In this document: positions 1 through 5,930 of the stretch, piece by piece
How the letters are laid out: every line of letters begins with the position of its first letter
How positions within the stretch are numbered: the stretch's first letter is position 1
NCBI GenBank assembly: GCA_009996555.1
Contig: JAACZX010000157.1
Coordinates: 1 to 5,930, forward strand
Length of the DNA stretch: 5,930 nucleotides
DNA from: Chitinophagaceae bacterium
GTDB lineage: Bacteria > Bacteroidota > Bacteroidia > Chitinophagales > Chitinophagaceae
Direction of reading: 5' to 3'
The notes under the pieces: generated by a model
What the model was told of the DNA's origin: nothing
Seen by the model: the letters and a program-made list of their open reading frames with translations, nothing else
Database searches by the model: none
Made by a program: the position numbers and the translations under genes

Positions 1-1140
1 ATAGCATCAGCATTTTTTGAACAATATGGTTCTGTACCAACGGTTATTGTTCGTTCGCCCGGCAGAGTAAATATTATTGGTGAGCATACCGATTATAATG
101 AAGGGTTTGTATTACCCGCTGCTATTGATAAAGCAGCTTACATGGCTGTCTCGTTGCGTAATGATGATGAAATTCATTTGCATGCATTTGATCTGAATGA
201 AACATTCTCCACAAAAGTAGCTGGGTTAAAACCTGTAGGTGATGTTAGCTGGCCCAATTATATTCTTGGCTCTGTTGCACAATTCATCAAGCGTGGCATC
301 AATATACCCGGCTTTAACATTACACTCAGCAGCGATGTGCCGATTGGCGCAGGATTGTCTTCTTCTGCTGCTGTGGAATGTGCCACTGTATTTGCATTGA
401 ACCATTTGCTGCAAACAAATATCGACCGTGTGGCAATGGTGCTCATGGCACAAAAAGCCGAACATGAATATGCAGGGGTGATGTGTGGTGTAATGGATCA
501 GTTTGCATCCATGATGGGCAAGAAGGATCATGTAATTAAACTCGATTGCCGTTCGCTGGAATATGAATATGTACCATTTAAACTGGATGGTATTAAAATT
601 CTGTTGCTCAATACAAATGTGAAGCATTCGCTTGCATCATCTGAATACAATACAAGACGCAATGAATGTACACAGGCTGTTGAATGGATAAAACCACATC
701 ATGTAGAAGTAACTTCACTGCGCCATGCGACCACAGCAATGCTGAATGAATATGTGTTGCCGCAAAGCAAAACAATTGACGACCGCAGCAGGTTTGTGGT
801 GGAAGAAATCGAACGCTTGCTCACAGGTTGTGAAGATTTGAAGAAGGGCGATCTTGCTTCGCTTGGTAAAAAGATGTTCAGCACACATGATGGGTTAAGC
901 AACATGTATGAAGTAAGTTGTAAGGAACTCGATTTCCTGGTTGATTTTGTGCGTAACCGTCCGGAAGTTATTGGCGCACGTATGATGGGTGGCGGCTTTG
1001 GCGGCTGCACCATTAATCTTGTAAAGGAAGAAGCTATTGATCAGCTGGTGGCCGACGTAAAACCTGCTTATGAAGCAGCAATGGGATTAACACTGGATCA
1101 TTATGTTGCTTCCATTCAAAACGGAACTGAAATTATATAA
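1..1140 (+). CDS. galK: galactokinase, 5' end cut off by the window edge
   Basis: Galactokinase phosphorylates alpha-D-galactose with ATP to galactose-1-phosphate, the first committed step of the Leloir pathway, in the cytoplasm. The frame is open from base 1, and the first in-window ATG (142) is internal: the galactokinase signature GRVNIIGEHTDYNEG lies upstream of it at codons 21-35. The true start is therefore left of the window. With 379 codons visible against about 382 residues for E. coli GalK, only a few residues are missing. GHMP-kinase motifs appear in order: the signature with its catalytic Arg (R22), the ATP-binding loop PIGAGLSSSAA (about 114-124), GVMDQ with the likely catalytic Asp (about 166), and the C-terminal glycine motif GGGFGG (about 330-335). 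galT follows after 2 bp, so the two are surely co-transcribed. The promoter is not in the window. Family assignment is very secure. Confidence 0.97.
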   Translation: MASAFFEQYGSVPTVIVRSPGRVNIIGEHTDYNEGFVLPAAIDKAAYMAVSLRNDDEIHLHAFDLNETFSTKVAGLKPVGDVSWPNYILGSVAQFIKRGINIPGFNITLSSDVPIGAGLSSSAAVECATVFALNHLLQTNIDRVAMVLMAQKAEHEYAGVMCGVMDQFASMMGKKDHVIKLDCRSLEYEYVPFKLDGIKILLLNTNVKHSLASSEYNTRRNECTQAVEWIKPHHVEVTSLRHATTAMLNEYVLPQSKTIDDRSRFVVEEIERLLTGCEDLKKGDLASLGKKMFSTHDGLSNMYEVSCKELDFLVDFVRNRPEVIGARMMGGGFGGCTINLVKEEAIDQLVADVKPAYEAAMGLTLDHYVASIQNGTEII

Positions 1141-1142
1141 TC

Positions 1143-2186
1143 ATGTTTGACAGTAAAGAACATTCGCATACACGACTCAATATTCTCACAGGCGATTGGA
1201 TCCTTGTTTCGCCGCATCGCATGAAACGCCCGTGGCAGGGGAAGGTTGAAACAATACCTGCAGATAACCGGCCATCATACGATCCCACCTGTTATTTATG
1301 CCCCGGCAATAAACGTTCCGATGGCAGCATGAATCCGGTTTATACGGATGTATATGTTTTCACAAACGATTTTTCGGCATTGTTACCCGTAACACCCGAA
1401 GGTGGTGAAAACGAACAGGGCCTGCTGGTAAGCAACAGCGAAAGTGGTATTTGTAAAGTGATCTGTTTTTCACCCGATCATAGTCTCACATTACCTGTTA
1501 TGCAGGAAGAGGCAATTATAAAAGTGATTCAGTTATGGAAAGATGAGTTTAAAACACTTTCTGAAAATAAAAACATCAGGTATATACAGATATTTGAGAA
1601 CAAAGGTGAGATCATGGGTTGCAGCAATCCTCATCCGCATGGGCAAATATGGGCATCTTCTTCCTTACCATTGGAGTTAACAAAAGAAACCACGCAGCAG
1701 AAAAAGTATTTTGAAGAACATGGAAAAAGTTTGCTGAGTGCATACCTGGATGTGGAGTTGCAAAAGAAAGAACGCATTGTAATTGAGAACGAACATTTCG
1801 TGGCATTGGTTCCATACTGGGCTGTGTGGCCTTATGAAACCATGATCATCAGCAAACGGCATGTGCAAACCATTGCGCAGTTTACTGATGAAGAGGAAAA
1901 GGCGTTTGCATCTATCTTAAAACAACTCACCACTAAGTACGATAACTTATTTAATATATCATTCCCTTACAGTGGCGGTATGCACCAGGCACCTGTTAAT
2001 GATGGTGAAGATCATACAGCCTGGCATTGGCACATGCATTTTTATCCGCCGTTACTCCGCAGTGCAACGGTTAAAAAGTTTATGGTGGGCTATGAAATGC
2101 TGGCAAATCCGCAGCGTGATATTACAGCTGAATCGGCGGCTGCCACACTTCAGCAACTATCAACTGTTCATTACAGTTTAACGTAA
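1143..2186 (+). CDS. galT: galactose-1-phosphate uridylyltransferase
   Basis: GalT exchanges UMP between UDP-glucose and galactose-1-phosphate, giving UDP-galactose and glucose-1-phosphate (Leloir pathway, cytoplasm). The 347-residue product matches the length of the E. coli-type enzyme. The active-site motif NPHPHGQIW is at 162-170, with H166 as the expected uridylylated nucleophile and Q168 beside it, at the same numbers as in E. coli. Probable zinc ligands are C50 and C53 (CYLC), H113 and H164. The second metal site is also recognisable: E182, H281 (GGMHQAP) and the HMH of WHWHMHFYPP (H297, H299). The C-terminal signature LLRSATVKKFMVGYEML is intact. The start ATG is 2 bp after the galK stop, consistent with translational coupling, and the protein begins in normal register for the family. 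No internal damage is visible. A terminator follows 28 bp after the stop. Confidence 0.97.
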   Translation: MFDSKEHSHTRLNILTGDWILVSPHRMKRPWQGKVETIPADNRPSYDPTCYLCPGNKRSDGSMNPVYTDVYVFTNDFSALLPVTPEGGENEQGLLVSNSESGICKVICFSPDHSLTLPVMQEEAIIKVIQLWKDEFKTLSENKNIRYIQIFENKGEIMGCSNPHPHGQIWASSSLPLELTKETTQQKKYFEEHGKSLLSAYLDVELQKKERIVIENEHFVALVPYWAVWPYETMIISKRHVQTIAQFTDEEEKAFASILKQLTTKYDNLFNISFPYSGGMHQAPVNDGEDHTAWHWHMHFYPPLLRSATVKKFMVGYEMLANPQRDITAESAAATLQQLSTVHYSLT

Positions 2187-2214
2187 ATACAGTTTTATTG
2201 GTTACAATTTGTTT

Positions 2215-2239
2215 AAAAGCAGCTTATGGCTGCTTTTTT
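2215..2239 (+). terminator. Rho-independent terminator of the galKT operon
   Basis: A 9-bp perfect stem (aaaagcagc 2215-2223, gctgctttt 2229-2237) closes a 5-nt loop and runs into six T residues (2234-2239). It starts 28 bp after the galT stop and ends galKT transcription before the amino-sugar gene, so the NagB fusion gene is probably a separate transcription unit. Confidence 0.85.
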
Positions 2240-2327
2240 AATTTAATGCAACAAGTAAGCGTGAGTTTTTTAGCTTTAAGGAGAAATTATGCAATCGTTT
2301 TCTCAACCCATTTCAAAGAGGATTGAA

Positions 2328-2335
2328 TATATTTG
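2328..2335 (+). promoter_or_regulatory. putative Bacteroidota -7 promoter element for the NagB/PIG-L gene
   Basis: TATATTTG is an exact match to the Bacteroidota sigma-A -7 consensus TAnnTTTG. It sits 27 bp before the ATG at 2363, which would give a short A-rich leader of about 20 nt. I see no good -33 TTG element at the usual distance upstream, so the call rests on one short motif in AT-rich DNA and could be chance. Confidence 0.4.
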
Positions 2336-2362
2336 AGCTCTTAATTAAAAAATTTAGAAAGT

Positions 2363-4144
2363 ATGGCCCGTAAGACTGCTTCCATGGATCTGATCGATAG
2401 CTTTGAAAAAATTCCAACAAAGATTTTCAGCGGTGCAAAACAAGGTTCAGCTTTTGTTGCTGAACAAATTGCTGCACTCATTCGTGAAAAGCAAGCCGCC
2501 AATGAACCATGTGTACTTGGTCTTGCTACCGGTTCTACACCAAAATCGTTGTATGCTGAGCTGGTACGCATGCACAAAGAAGAAGGGTTGAGTTTTAAAA
2601 ATGTGATTGCGTTCAATCTTGATGAATACGAACAAAAGATTGCTGAAGCTGGTGGTGTTGATCTGCAGATACTGGGGATTGGCGTAAACGGCCATATTGG
2701 TTTTAACGAACCCGGTTCAAGTGTTTACACCAAAACAAGACTTATTACGCTGACCAATTCAACACGTTTGGCCAACAGTTATGAGTTTGCAAACATCAGC
2801 CAGGTACCACGTCTTGCTATTACAATGGGTATTGGCACTATTCTGAAAGCAAAGAAGATCATTCTCATGGCATGGGGGCCTTCAAAGGCTCCGGTTATTC
2901 AACAATCAGTTGAGGGAGATGATACAGAACATGTACCTGCCTCGTTACTGCAAAACCATGATGATGTAACATTTGTTACTGATGAAATGGCTGCAGCTGA
3001 GCTTACCCGTTATAAAAGTCCATGGCTTACGGGTGAATGTGTGTGGACAAACACCATGATCAAACGTGCTGTGGTAAACATGGCGTTGAAATTGGGTAAA
3101 CCTGTATTGAGTCTTACCAATACCGATTACAATGAGTTTGGTTTAAGTGATCTGCTGGTTGAAAAAGGCGATGCCTACGAAATAAACCTGCAGGTATATT
3201 ATATGTTGCGTGACAGTATTACGGGCTGGCCCGGTGGTAAACCAAATGCTGTAATACCCAATCATCCTGAACGCAGCAATCCTTATCCTAAAAAGGTAAT
3301 TCTTTTTTCACCACACCCTGATGATGATATTATTTCAATGGGTGGAACATTCCAGCGCCTGCACGATCAGGGACATGAAGTGCATGTGGCTTATCAAACA
3401 AGCGGCAACATTGCAGTAACAGATGAGTTTGTTACACGCTTCCTTGATTTTGCAGTTGGGTTTGAAGAGATGTTTGGCATTGATGCAGAAAAGTCGAAGA
3501 AGATATTGAATGAAGCAAGAGGTTATCTTGAAACAAAAAAATCGAACGAGATCGATACGCAGTCTATTCGTGAAATAAAAGGTTTGATCAGGCGATGCGA
3601 AGCTGCTGCAACCTGCCGCTATGTGGGTTTAAAAGAAGGGCAGTGGCATTTTCAGAATCTTCCGTTTTATGAAACGGGTACCATTGAGAAAAAACCAATG
3701 GGCGAAGAAGATGTTGTGATAACGATGGAGCTGCTGCGTAAAATAAAACCACAACAGGTGTATTGTGCCGGCGACTTTGCTGATCCGCACGGAACACACC
3801 TGGTATGTTTCAATGTGGTGCTTGAATCATTACGCCGCATTAAAGAAGCCGGTGATGAATGGATCAATGATTGCTGGCTGTGGTTGTACAAAGGCGCATG
3901 GCAGGAATGGAATATTGAAGAAATTGAAATGGCTATACCAATGAGTCCTGAACAGGTAATGAAGAAACGCTTTGGTATTTTCATTCACCAGTCGCAGAAA
4001 GATATGGTGCCGTTTCAGGGTAGTGATAGCCGTGAGTTCTGGCAACGTGCTGAAGAGCGTAATGCAGCCACTGCAGACCTGTATGGTAAACTTGGTTTAA
4101 CACAGTATGCAGCAATGGAAGCGTTTGTACGCTGGCATTATTAA
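2363..4144 (+). CDS. nagB: NagB/PIG-L fusion: glucosamine-6-phosphate deaminase domain (with internal in-frame deletion) plus LmbE-type deacetylase domain
   Basis: NagB converts glucosamine-6-phosphate to fructose-6-phosphate and ammonia. PIG-L/LmbE domains are zinc-dependent de-N-acetylases of GlcNAc compounds. Here the NagB-like domain covers about residues 15-270 and the PIG-L domain about 310-590, a fusion seen in Bacteroidetes. ATG 2363 is the start: an in-frame TAA lies at 2342-2344 and no other ATG lies between. Visible NagB motifs are LGLATGSTP (52-60), FNLDEY (84-89; D87 matches E. coli D72), NGHIGFNEPGS (109-119; H111 and E116 match H143 and E148) and K175 (matches K208). Position 109 is Asn where E. 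coli has D141, as in the B. subtilis type. The phosphate-binding R172 of E. coli aligns with Y140. PIG-L motifs are SPHPDDD (316-322) and DPHGTH (474-479), giving likely zinc ligands H318, D321 and H479 or H476. Between D87 and H111 there are 24 positions against 71 in E. coli, so about 47 residues are absent. The total of 593 aa is short for such fusions (roughly 640-660 from memory). Deaminase activity is doubtful; the PIG-L half looks intact. Confidence 0.9.
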   Translation: MARKTASMDLIDSFEKIPTKIFSGAKQGSAFVAEQIAALIREKQAANEPCVLGLATGSTPKSLYAELVRMHKEEGLSFKNVIAFNLDEYEQKIAEAGGVDLQILGIGVNGHIGFNEPGSSVYTKTRLITLTNSTRLANSYEFANISQVPRLAITMGIGTILKAKKIILMAWGPSKAPVIQQSVEGDDTEHVPASLLQNHDDVTFVTDEMAAAELTRYKSPWLTGECVWTNTMIKRAVVNMALKLGKPVLSLTNTDYNEFGLSDLLVEKGDAYEINLQVYYMLRDSITGWPGGKPNAVIPNHPERSNPYPKKVILFSPHPDDDIISMGGTFQRLHDQGHEVHVAYQTSGNIAVTDEFVTRFLDFAVGFEEMFGIDAEKSKKILNEARGYLETKKSNEIDTQSIREIKGLIRRCEAAATCRYVGLKEGQWHFQNLPFYETGTIEKKPMGEEDVVITMELLRKIKPQQVYCAGDFADPHGTHLVCFNVVLESLRRIKEAGDEWINDCWLWLYKGAWQEWNIEEIEMAIPMSPEQVMKKRFGIFIHQSQKDMVPFQGSDSREFWQRAEERNAATADLYGKLGLTQYAAMEAFVRWHY

Positions 4145-4164
4145 TAAAGTTGTTATTCATTGAT

Positions 4165-4197
4165 AAAATTCAGGCCTCTTGGCCTGAATTTTGTTTT
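4165..4197 (+). terminator. Rho-independent terminator after the NagB/PIG-L gene
   Basis: A perfect 12-bp stem (4165-4176 with 4181-4192; core caggcc/ggcctg) closes a TCTT loop. A T-rich tail (ttttgtttt) follows. It begins 20 bp after the stop codon and separates this gene from the membrane-protein gene at 4221. Confidence 0.88.
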
Positions 4198-4220
4198 AGA
4201 TCATTCATCAAAAACTGTTT

Positions 4221-4619
4221 ATGAAAAAAATACATTTACTCGCCGCTTTCTTTCTTTTCGCTTTTTTCTCTGTTACATCAACTTATGCTGTGGTTCCTGT
4301 AAATAATACAGGAGTACCTGTTGAAGAAACAACTGCAGCTGTTAACGGGTTTAACCAGCTTTCAAAAGCAGAAAAGAAACAACGGTTGAAAGAAGTAAAG
4401 AAAGAGATCAATCATTTTAAAGCACTGAAGAAAAAAGGAATGGATGCTGATGACCGCACGATCCTGTTGGTTGTGCTGGCAATTTTGTTACCACCTTTGG
4501 CCGTATATCTTCACCAGGGTGAAATCAATAACAAGTTCTGGATTAGTCTTGTGCTTACGCTGTTGTTTTGGGCACCGGGTGTTCTTTATGCATTGCTGGT
4601 AGTGCTGGGCGTTGCTTAA
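4221..4619 (+). CDS. YqaE/Pmp3 family membrane protein with signal peptide and basic linker
   Basis: The 132-residue protein has three parts. Residues 1-23 form a signal peptide (MKKIHLLAAFFLFAFF core, probable cleavage after TYA). A soluble stretch at 24-77 contains a strongly basic, probably helical segment at about 48-73 (LSKAEKKQRLKEVKKEINHF). A Pmp3-like region lies at about 78-131, with two hydrophobic helices (about 79-97 and 107-131) joined by a short HQGEINNKFW turn; the ILLPPLAVYL and APGVLYAL motifs are typical of Pmp3 (PF01679). Classical Pmp3/YqaE proteins are small two-helix proteolipids of 50-60 residues linked to salt and membrane stress, so this is an extended form. It probably sits in the inner membrane with the basic segment outside; that topology is inferred. 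Terminators on both sides mark it as monocistronic. I did not find a clear TAnnTTTG promoter in the gap before it. Its molecular function is unknown. Confidence 0.88.
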   Translation: MKKIHLLAAFFLFAFFSVTSTYAVVPVNNTGVPVEETTAAVNGFNQLSKAEKKQRLKEVKKEINHFKALKKKGMDADDRTILLVVLAILLPPLAVYLHQGEINNKFWISLVLTLLFWAPGVLYALLVVLGVA

Positions 4620-4639
4620 TTTTTTTCACTTATTATAAG

Positions 4640-4669
4640 AAAAGCAGGATCAAACGATCCTGCTTTTTT
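4640..4669 (+). terminator. Rho-independent terminator after the Pmp3-family gene
   Basis: A perfect 12-bp stem (4640-4651 with 4656-4667; core gcaggatc/gatcctgc) closes an AAAC loop and ends in a run of six T (4664-4669). It lies 20 bp after the stop codon at 4617-4619. Confidence 0.9.
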
Positions 4670-4759
4670 ATTGCCGCCCGTTTATCCACTTGTATTTCCA
4701 TTTATCTGCTGTTTGTGTTTGTTACGCATTAATACATAAATATGTCATGAGGCCGAAAT

Positions 4760-4767
4760 TAGTTTTG
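4760..4767 (+). promoter_or_regulatory. putative Bacteroidota -7 promoter element for the lipoprotein gene
   Basis: TAGTTTTG matches TAnnTTTG exactly, 24 bp before the ATG at 4792. This would place transcription start at roughly 4774, just ahead of that ATG, and argues against the upstream in-frame ATGs at 4690 and 4747. No convincing -33 element is seen at normal spacing. Confidence 0.45.
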
Positions 4768-4791
4768 CGGTTCAATTTAAACCTATCATCT

Positions 4792-5788
4792 ATGCGTCTA
4801 TTCTCATTCATTGCAACTGCATTATTTTTTCAACTCATTGTTACAGGATGTAAAAAGCCGACCAGTCAACCACTGCCGGTTGTTGATCTTTCAACAGTAA
4901 AGATCACTGCATTCCAATTTTCGGAAACAGCCAATACTTCCATCAATATTACTCATCCCTTTATTTCAAACGGAGCGGAAGTACAACAGGGCAGAATTGA
5001 TATTGTGATCCCTTTCGGAACAACAGGCTTGCAACTAACGCCACTTGTGAGCAATTTTGAAAAACAGGGATTTACTATTTCACCACAGCTGGGTGTAAAA
5101 ACAGATTACCTGAATAAAGAAGTTGTTTATACTATCAGCTCCGCAACTGAATGCAGATATAACTGCAGCGCATGTTTTGCACAGCAACAGCTCCATTGGT
5201 AAAGTGTATGTGTTTGTTCCTGAAGGAACCGACTTTCGCACATTAACTGCATCACTTGAGCACAATGGTGAACAGGTAGTGTTTACACAAAATGCAGCCG
5301 AGGTTCCTGCAAACAGTACAACTGCGTATCCTGAAAATGGTCAGCAATTGGATCTTGCATACCCCAAAGGATTTTATGTGGCAGTAAAACGTGGTGACGA
5401 AACTGTAACATACAGCATTGTGGTAGATTTGGCGAAGCCCATTTCTTTTACACAGGAGCTTGTAACACTTGATCTGGCAACAGGTGTTAATCATCATTTG
5501 AAAGCAGGGGAGATCATTAACAGGGGTAATCGTCCGTTAACCATCACACAAATTGTACATAGTGATCCTTCGCCTGCAAATTCGCCATTGCGTACGTTTG
5601 CATTGATTCCATCGGGAGGTTTGTTACCCGGTGCAAAAGCTGATGTAATGACCAGCTTTGATGCCAGCTTTCTTCCGGCAGGTACTTATGAAATTACAGC
5701 AAGGATGCGCCCCAATTTTATACTGGAAAACGAAGTGCAAACCCTGTTGCAGCCTTCTAACTTTACATTGAAAGTAAAATTGCAGTAA
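4792..5788 (+). pseudogene. surface lipoprotein with two tandem beta-sandwich-like repeats, broken by an apparent frameshift near 5149
   Basis: The first part (4792 to about 5148) has a lipoprotein signal peptide: MRLFSFIATALFFQLIVTGC, lipobox VTGC with C20 as the lipidation site, then KKP. ATG 4792 is chosen because it places the signal peptide at the N-terminus and lies just after a -7 motif; earlier in-frame ATGs at 4690 and 4747 would bury it. The first frame ends at 5200-5202 in a tail of low plausibility (ECRYNCSACFAQQQLHW). The second frame, open from 5114, continues the protein naturally to 5788. Dropping one base near G5149 gives a 331-residue protein reading SSAT-NADITAA across the join. 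It then shows repeat 1 (about 30-118; KITAFQF, GRIDIVIPFGTTG), repeat 2 (about 121-220; DITAAHV, GKVYVFVPEGTDF, ending VTYSIVVDL) and a C-terminal Ig-like domain (INRGNRPLTITQI, LPAGTYEI). The product is probably anchored in the outer membrane; its function is unknown. Whether it is a real pseudogene or a sequence error cannot be told here. Confidence 0.75.
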
Positions 5789-5791
5789 GTA

Positions 5792-5840
5792 ACATCATAA
5801 AACAAAGGGCTTGCACAGCAAGCCCTTTGTTTTATGATGT
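5792..5840. terminator. long bidirectional terminator between convergent genes
   Basis: A perfect 22-bp inverted repeat (5792-5813 and 5819-5840) with a 5-nt loop, core aaagggcttg/caagcccttt. The arm reads caaagggcttg after an A-rich run and is followed by tttgtttt on the right arm, so it can work as a terminator in both directions. It starts 4 bp after the lipoprotein stop and ends 8 bp before the stop of the minus-strand gene, fitting shared use by both. Confidence 0.85.
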
Positions 5841-5848
5841 GGTTATGA

Positions 5849-5930
5849 TCAGTCTTTCAATTCTATTACCCGTTCTTCCACATTTTCCATTCCTTCGGCT
5901 GTAACTGTTTTGGTGGATATGCTGTAAATG
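5849..5930 (-). CDS. C-terminal end of an unidentified minus-strand protein, cut by the window edge
   Basis: Reading the minus strand from the right edge gives 26 open codons (5929 down to 5852), ending in ...GMENVEERVIELKD, then TGA at 5849-5851. The composition is that of a real protein tail (charged, with alternating hydrophobic residues), whereas the minus-strand frame starting at 5930 reads as low-plausibility sequence. A shared hairpin directly after the stop, in convergent orientation with the lipoprotein gene, supports a true gene end. Too little is visible to name a family. Confidence 0.6.
   Translation of the reverse strand, partial: IYSISTKTVTAEGMENVEERVIELKD

Noticed and set aside
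226..1013. Minus-strand open frames inside galK (226-627, 258-446, 699-1013)
   Set aside because: They lie wholly within a well-conserved galactokinase, have no recognisable motifs and have Cys/His- or Ser/Pro-rich compositions typical of antisense shadows.
1972..2181. Plus-strand 69-codon frame inside the 3' end of galT
   Set aside because: It overlaps the conserved metal-site and C-terminal region of GalT in another frame and carries no independent start signal.
2780..2785. Tyr140 in place of the E. coli NagB phosphate-binding Arg172 as a separate loss-of-function mutation
   Set aside because: As far as I recall, Bacteroidetes fusion-type NagB proteins commonly differ at this place, so it is probably a subfamily trait and not damage.
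3317..3337. PHPDDD instead of the common PHPDDE in the PIG-L domain as a sign of lost activity
   Set aside because: The zinc-binding His and second Asp are kept, and I believe Asp at the last position is normal in the Bacteroidetes NagB fusions.
3588..4045. Minus-strand frames inside the PIG-L domain
   Set aside because: They are antisense to the conserved PIG-L coding sequence and have no motif or promoter.
4690..4791. Start of the lipoprotein at ATG 4690 or 4747
   Set aside because: Either start would put 15-34 extra residues before the lipoprotein signal sequence, and the -7-like motif at 4760-4767 lies downstream of both.
5123..5788. Separate gene starting at ATG 5123
   Set aside because: It would start in the middle of the closing strand of repeat 1, lacks any signal peptide, and its domains continue the upstream lipoprotein; a frameshift explains it better.

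Overview
This window looks like chromosomal DNA of a Bacteroidota species, most likely of the Chitinophagaceae type. That placement is inferred. It rests on moderate-to-low GC, A-rich leaders instead of Shine-Dalgarno sites before the genes, two exact matches to the Bacteroidota -7 promoter element TAnnTTTG, a NagB joined to a PIG-L-type deacetylase domain (an arrangement known from Bacteroidetes), and a Pmp3/YqaE protein carrying a signal peptide.

Layout. Positions 1-2186 hold a tight two-gene galactose operon: galK (first few codons cut off by the window edge) and galT, 2 bp apart, closed by a hairpin terminator at 2215-2239. Together they turn galactose into galactose-1-phosphate and then UDP-galactose/glucose-1-phosphate (Leloir pathway). 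A separate unit at 2363-4144 encodes the NagB/PIG-L fusion for amino-sugar breakdown, ended by a 12-bp hairpin. Next come a small signal-peptide-bearing Pmp3-family membrane protein (4221-4619, with its own terminator) and a two-repeat surface lipoprotein (4792-5788) whose reading frame is broken near 5149. A 22-bp perfect hairpin at 5792-5840 separates this from the tail of a convergent minus-strand gene that runs off the right edge.

Two things stand out. The deaminase half of the NagB fusion lacks about 47 residues directly after its conserved DEY motif, in frame, so a core part of the fold is missing although most catalytic residues remain. The lipoprotein gene needs a one-base shift to join its two halves. 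Both could be true mutations, or both could be sequence errors in this contig.

I see no defence system, mobile element, CRISPR array, tRNA or rRNA. No intergenic gap exceeds 180 bp. Apart from these two anomalies this is an ordinary metabolic region, and I do not find a convincing undescribed system.
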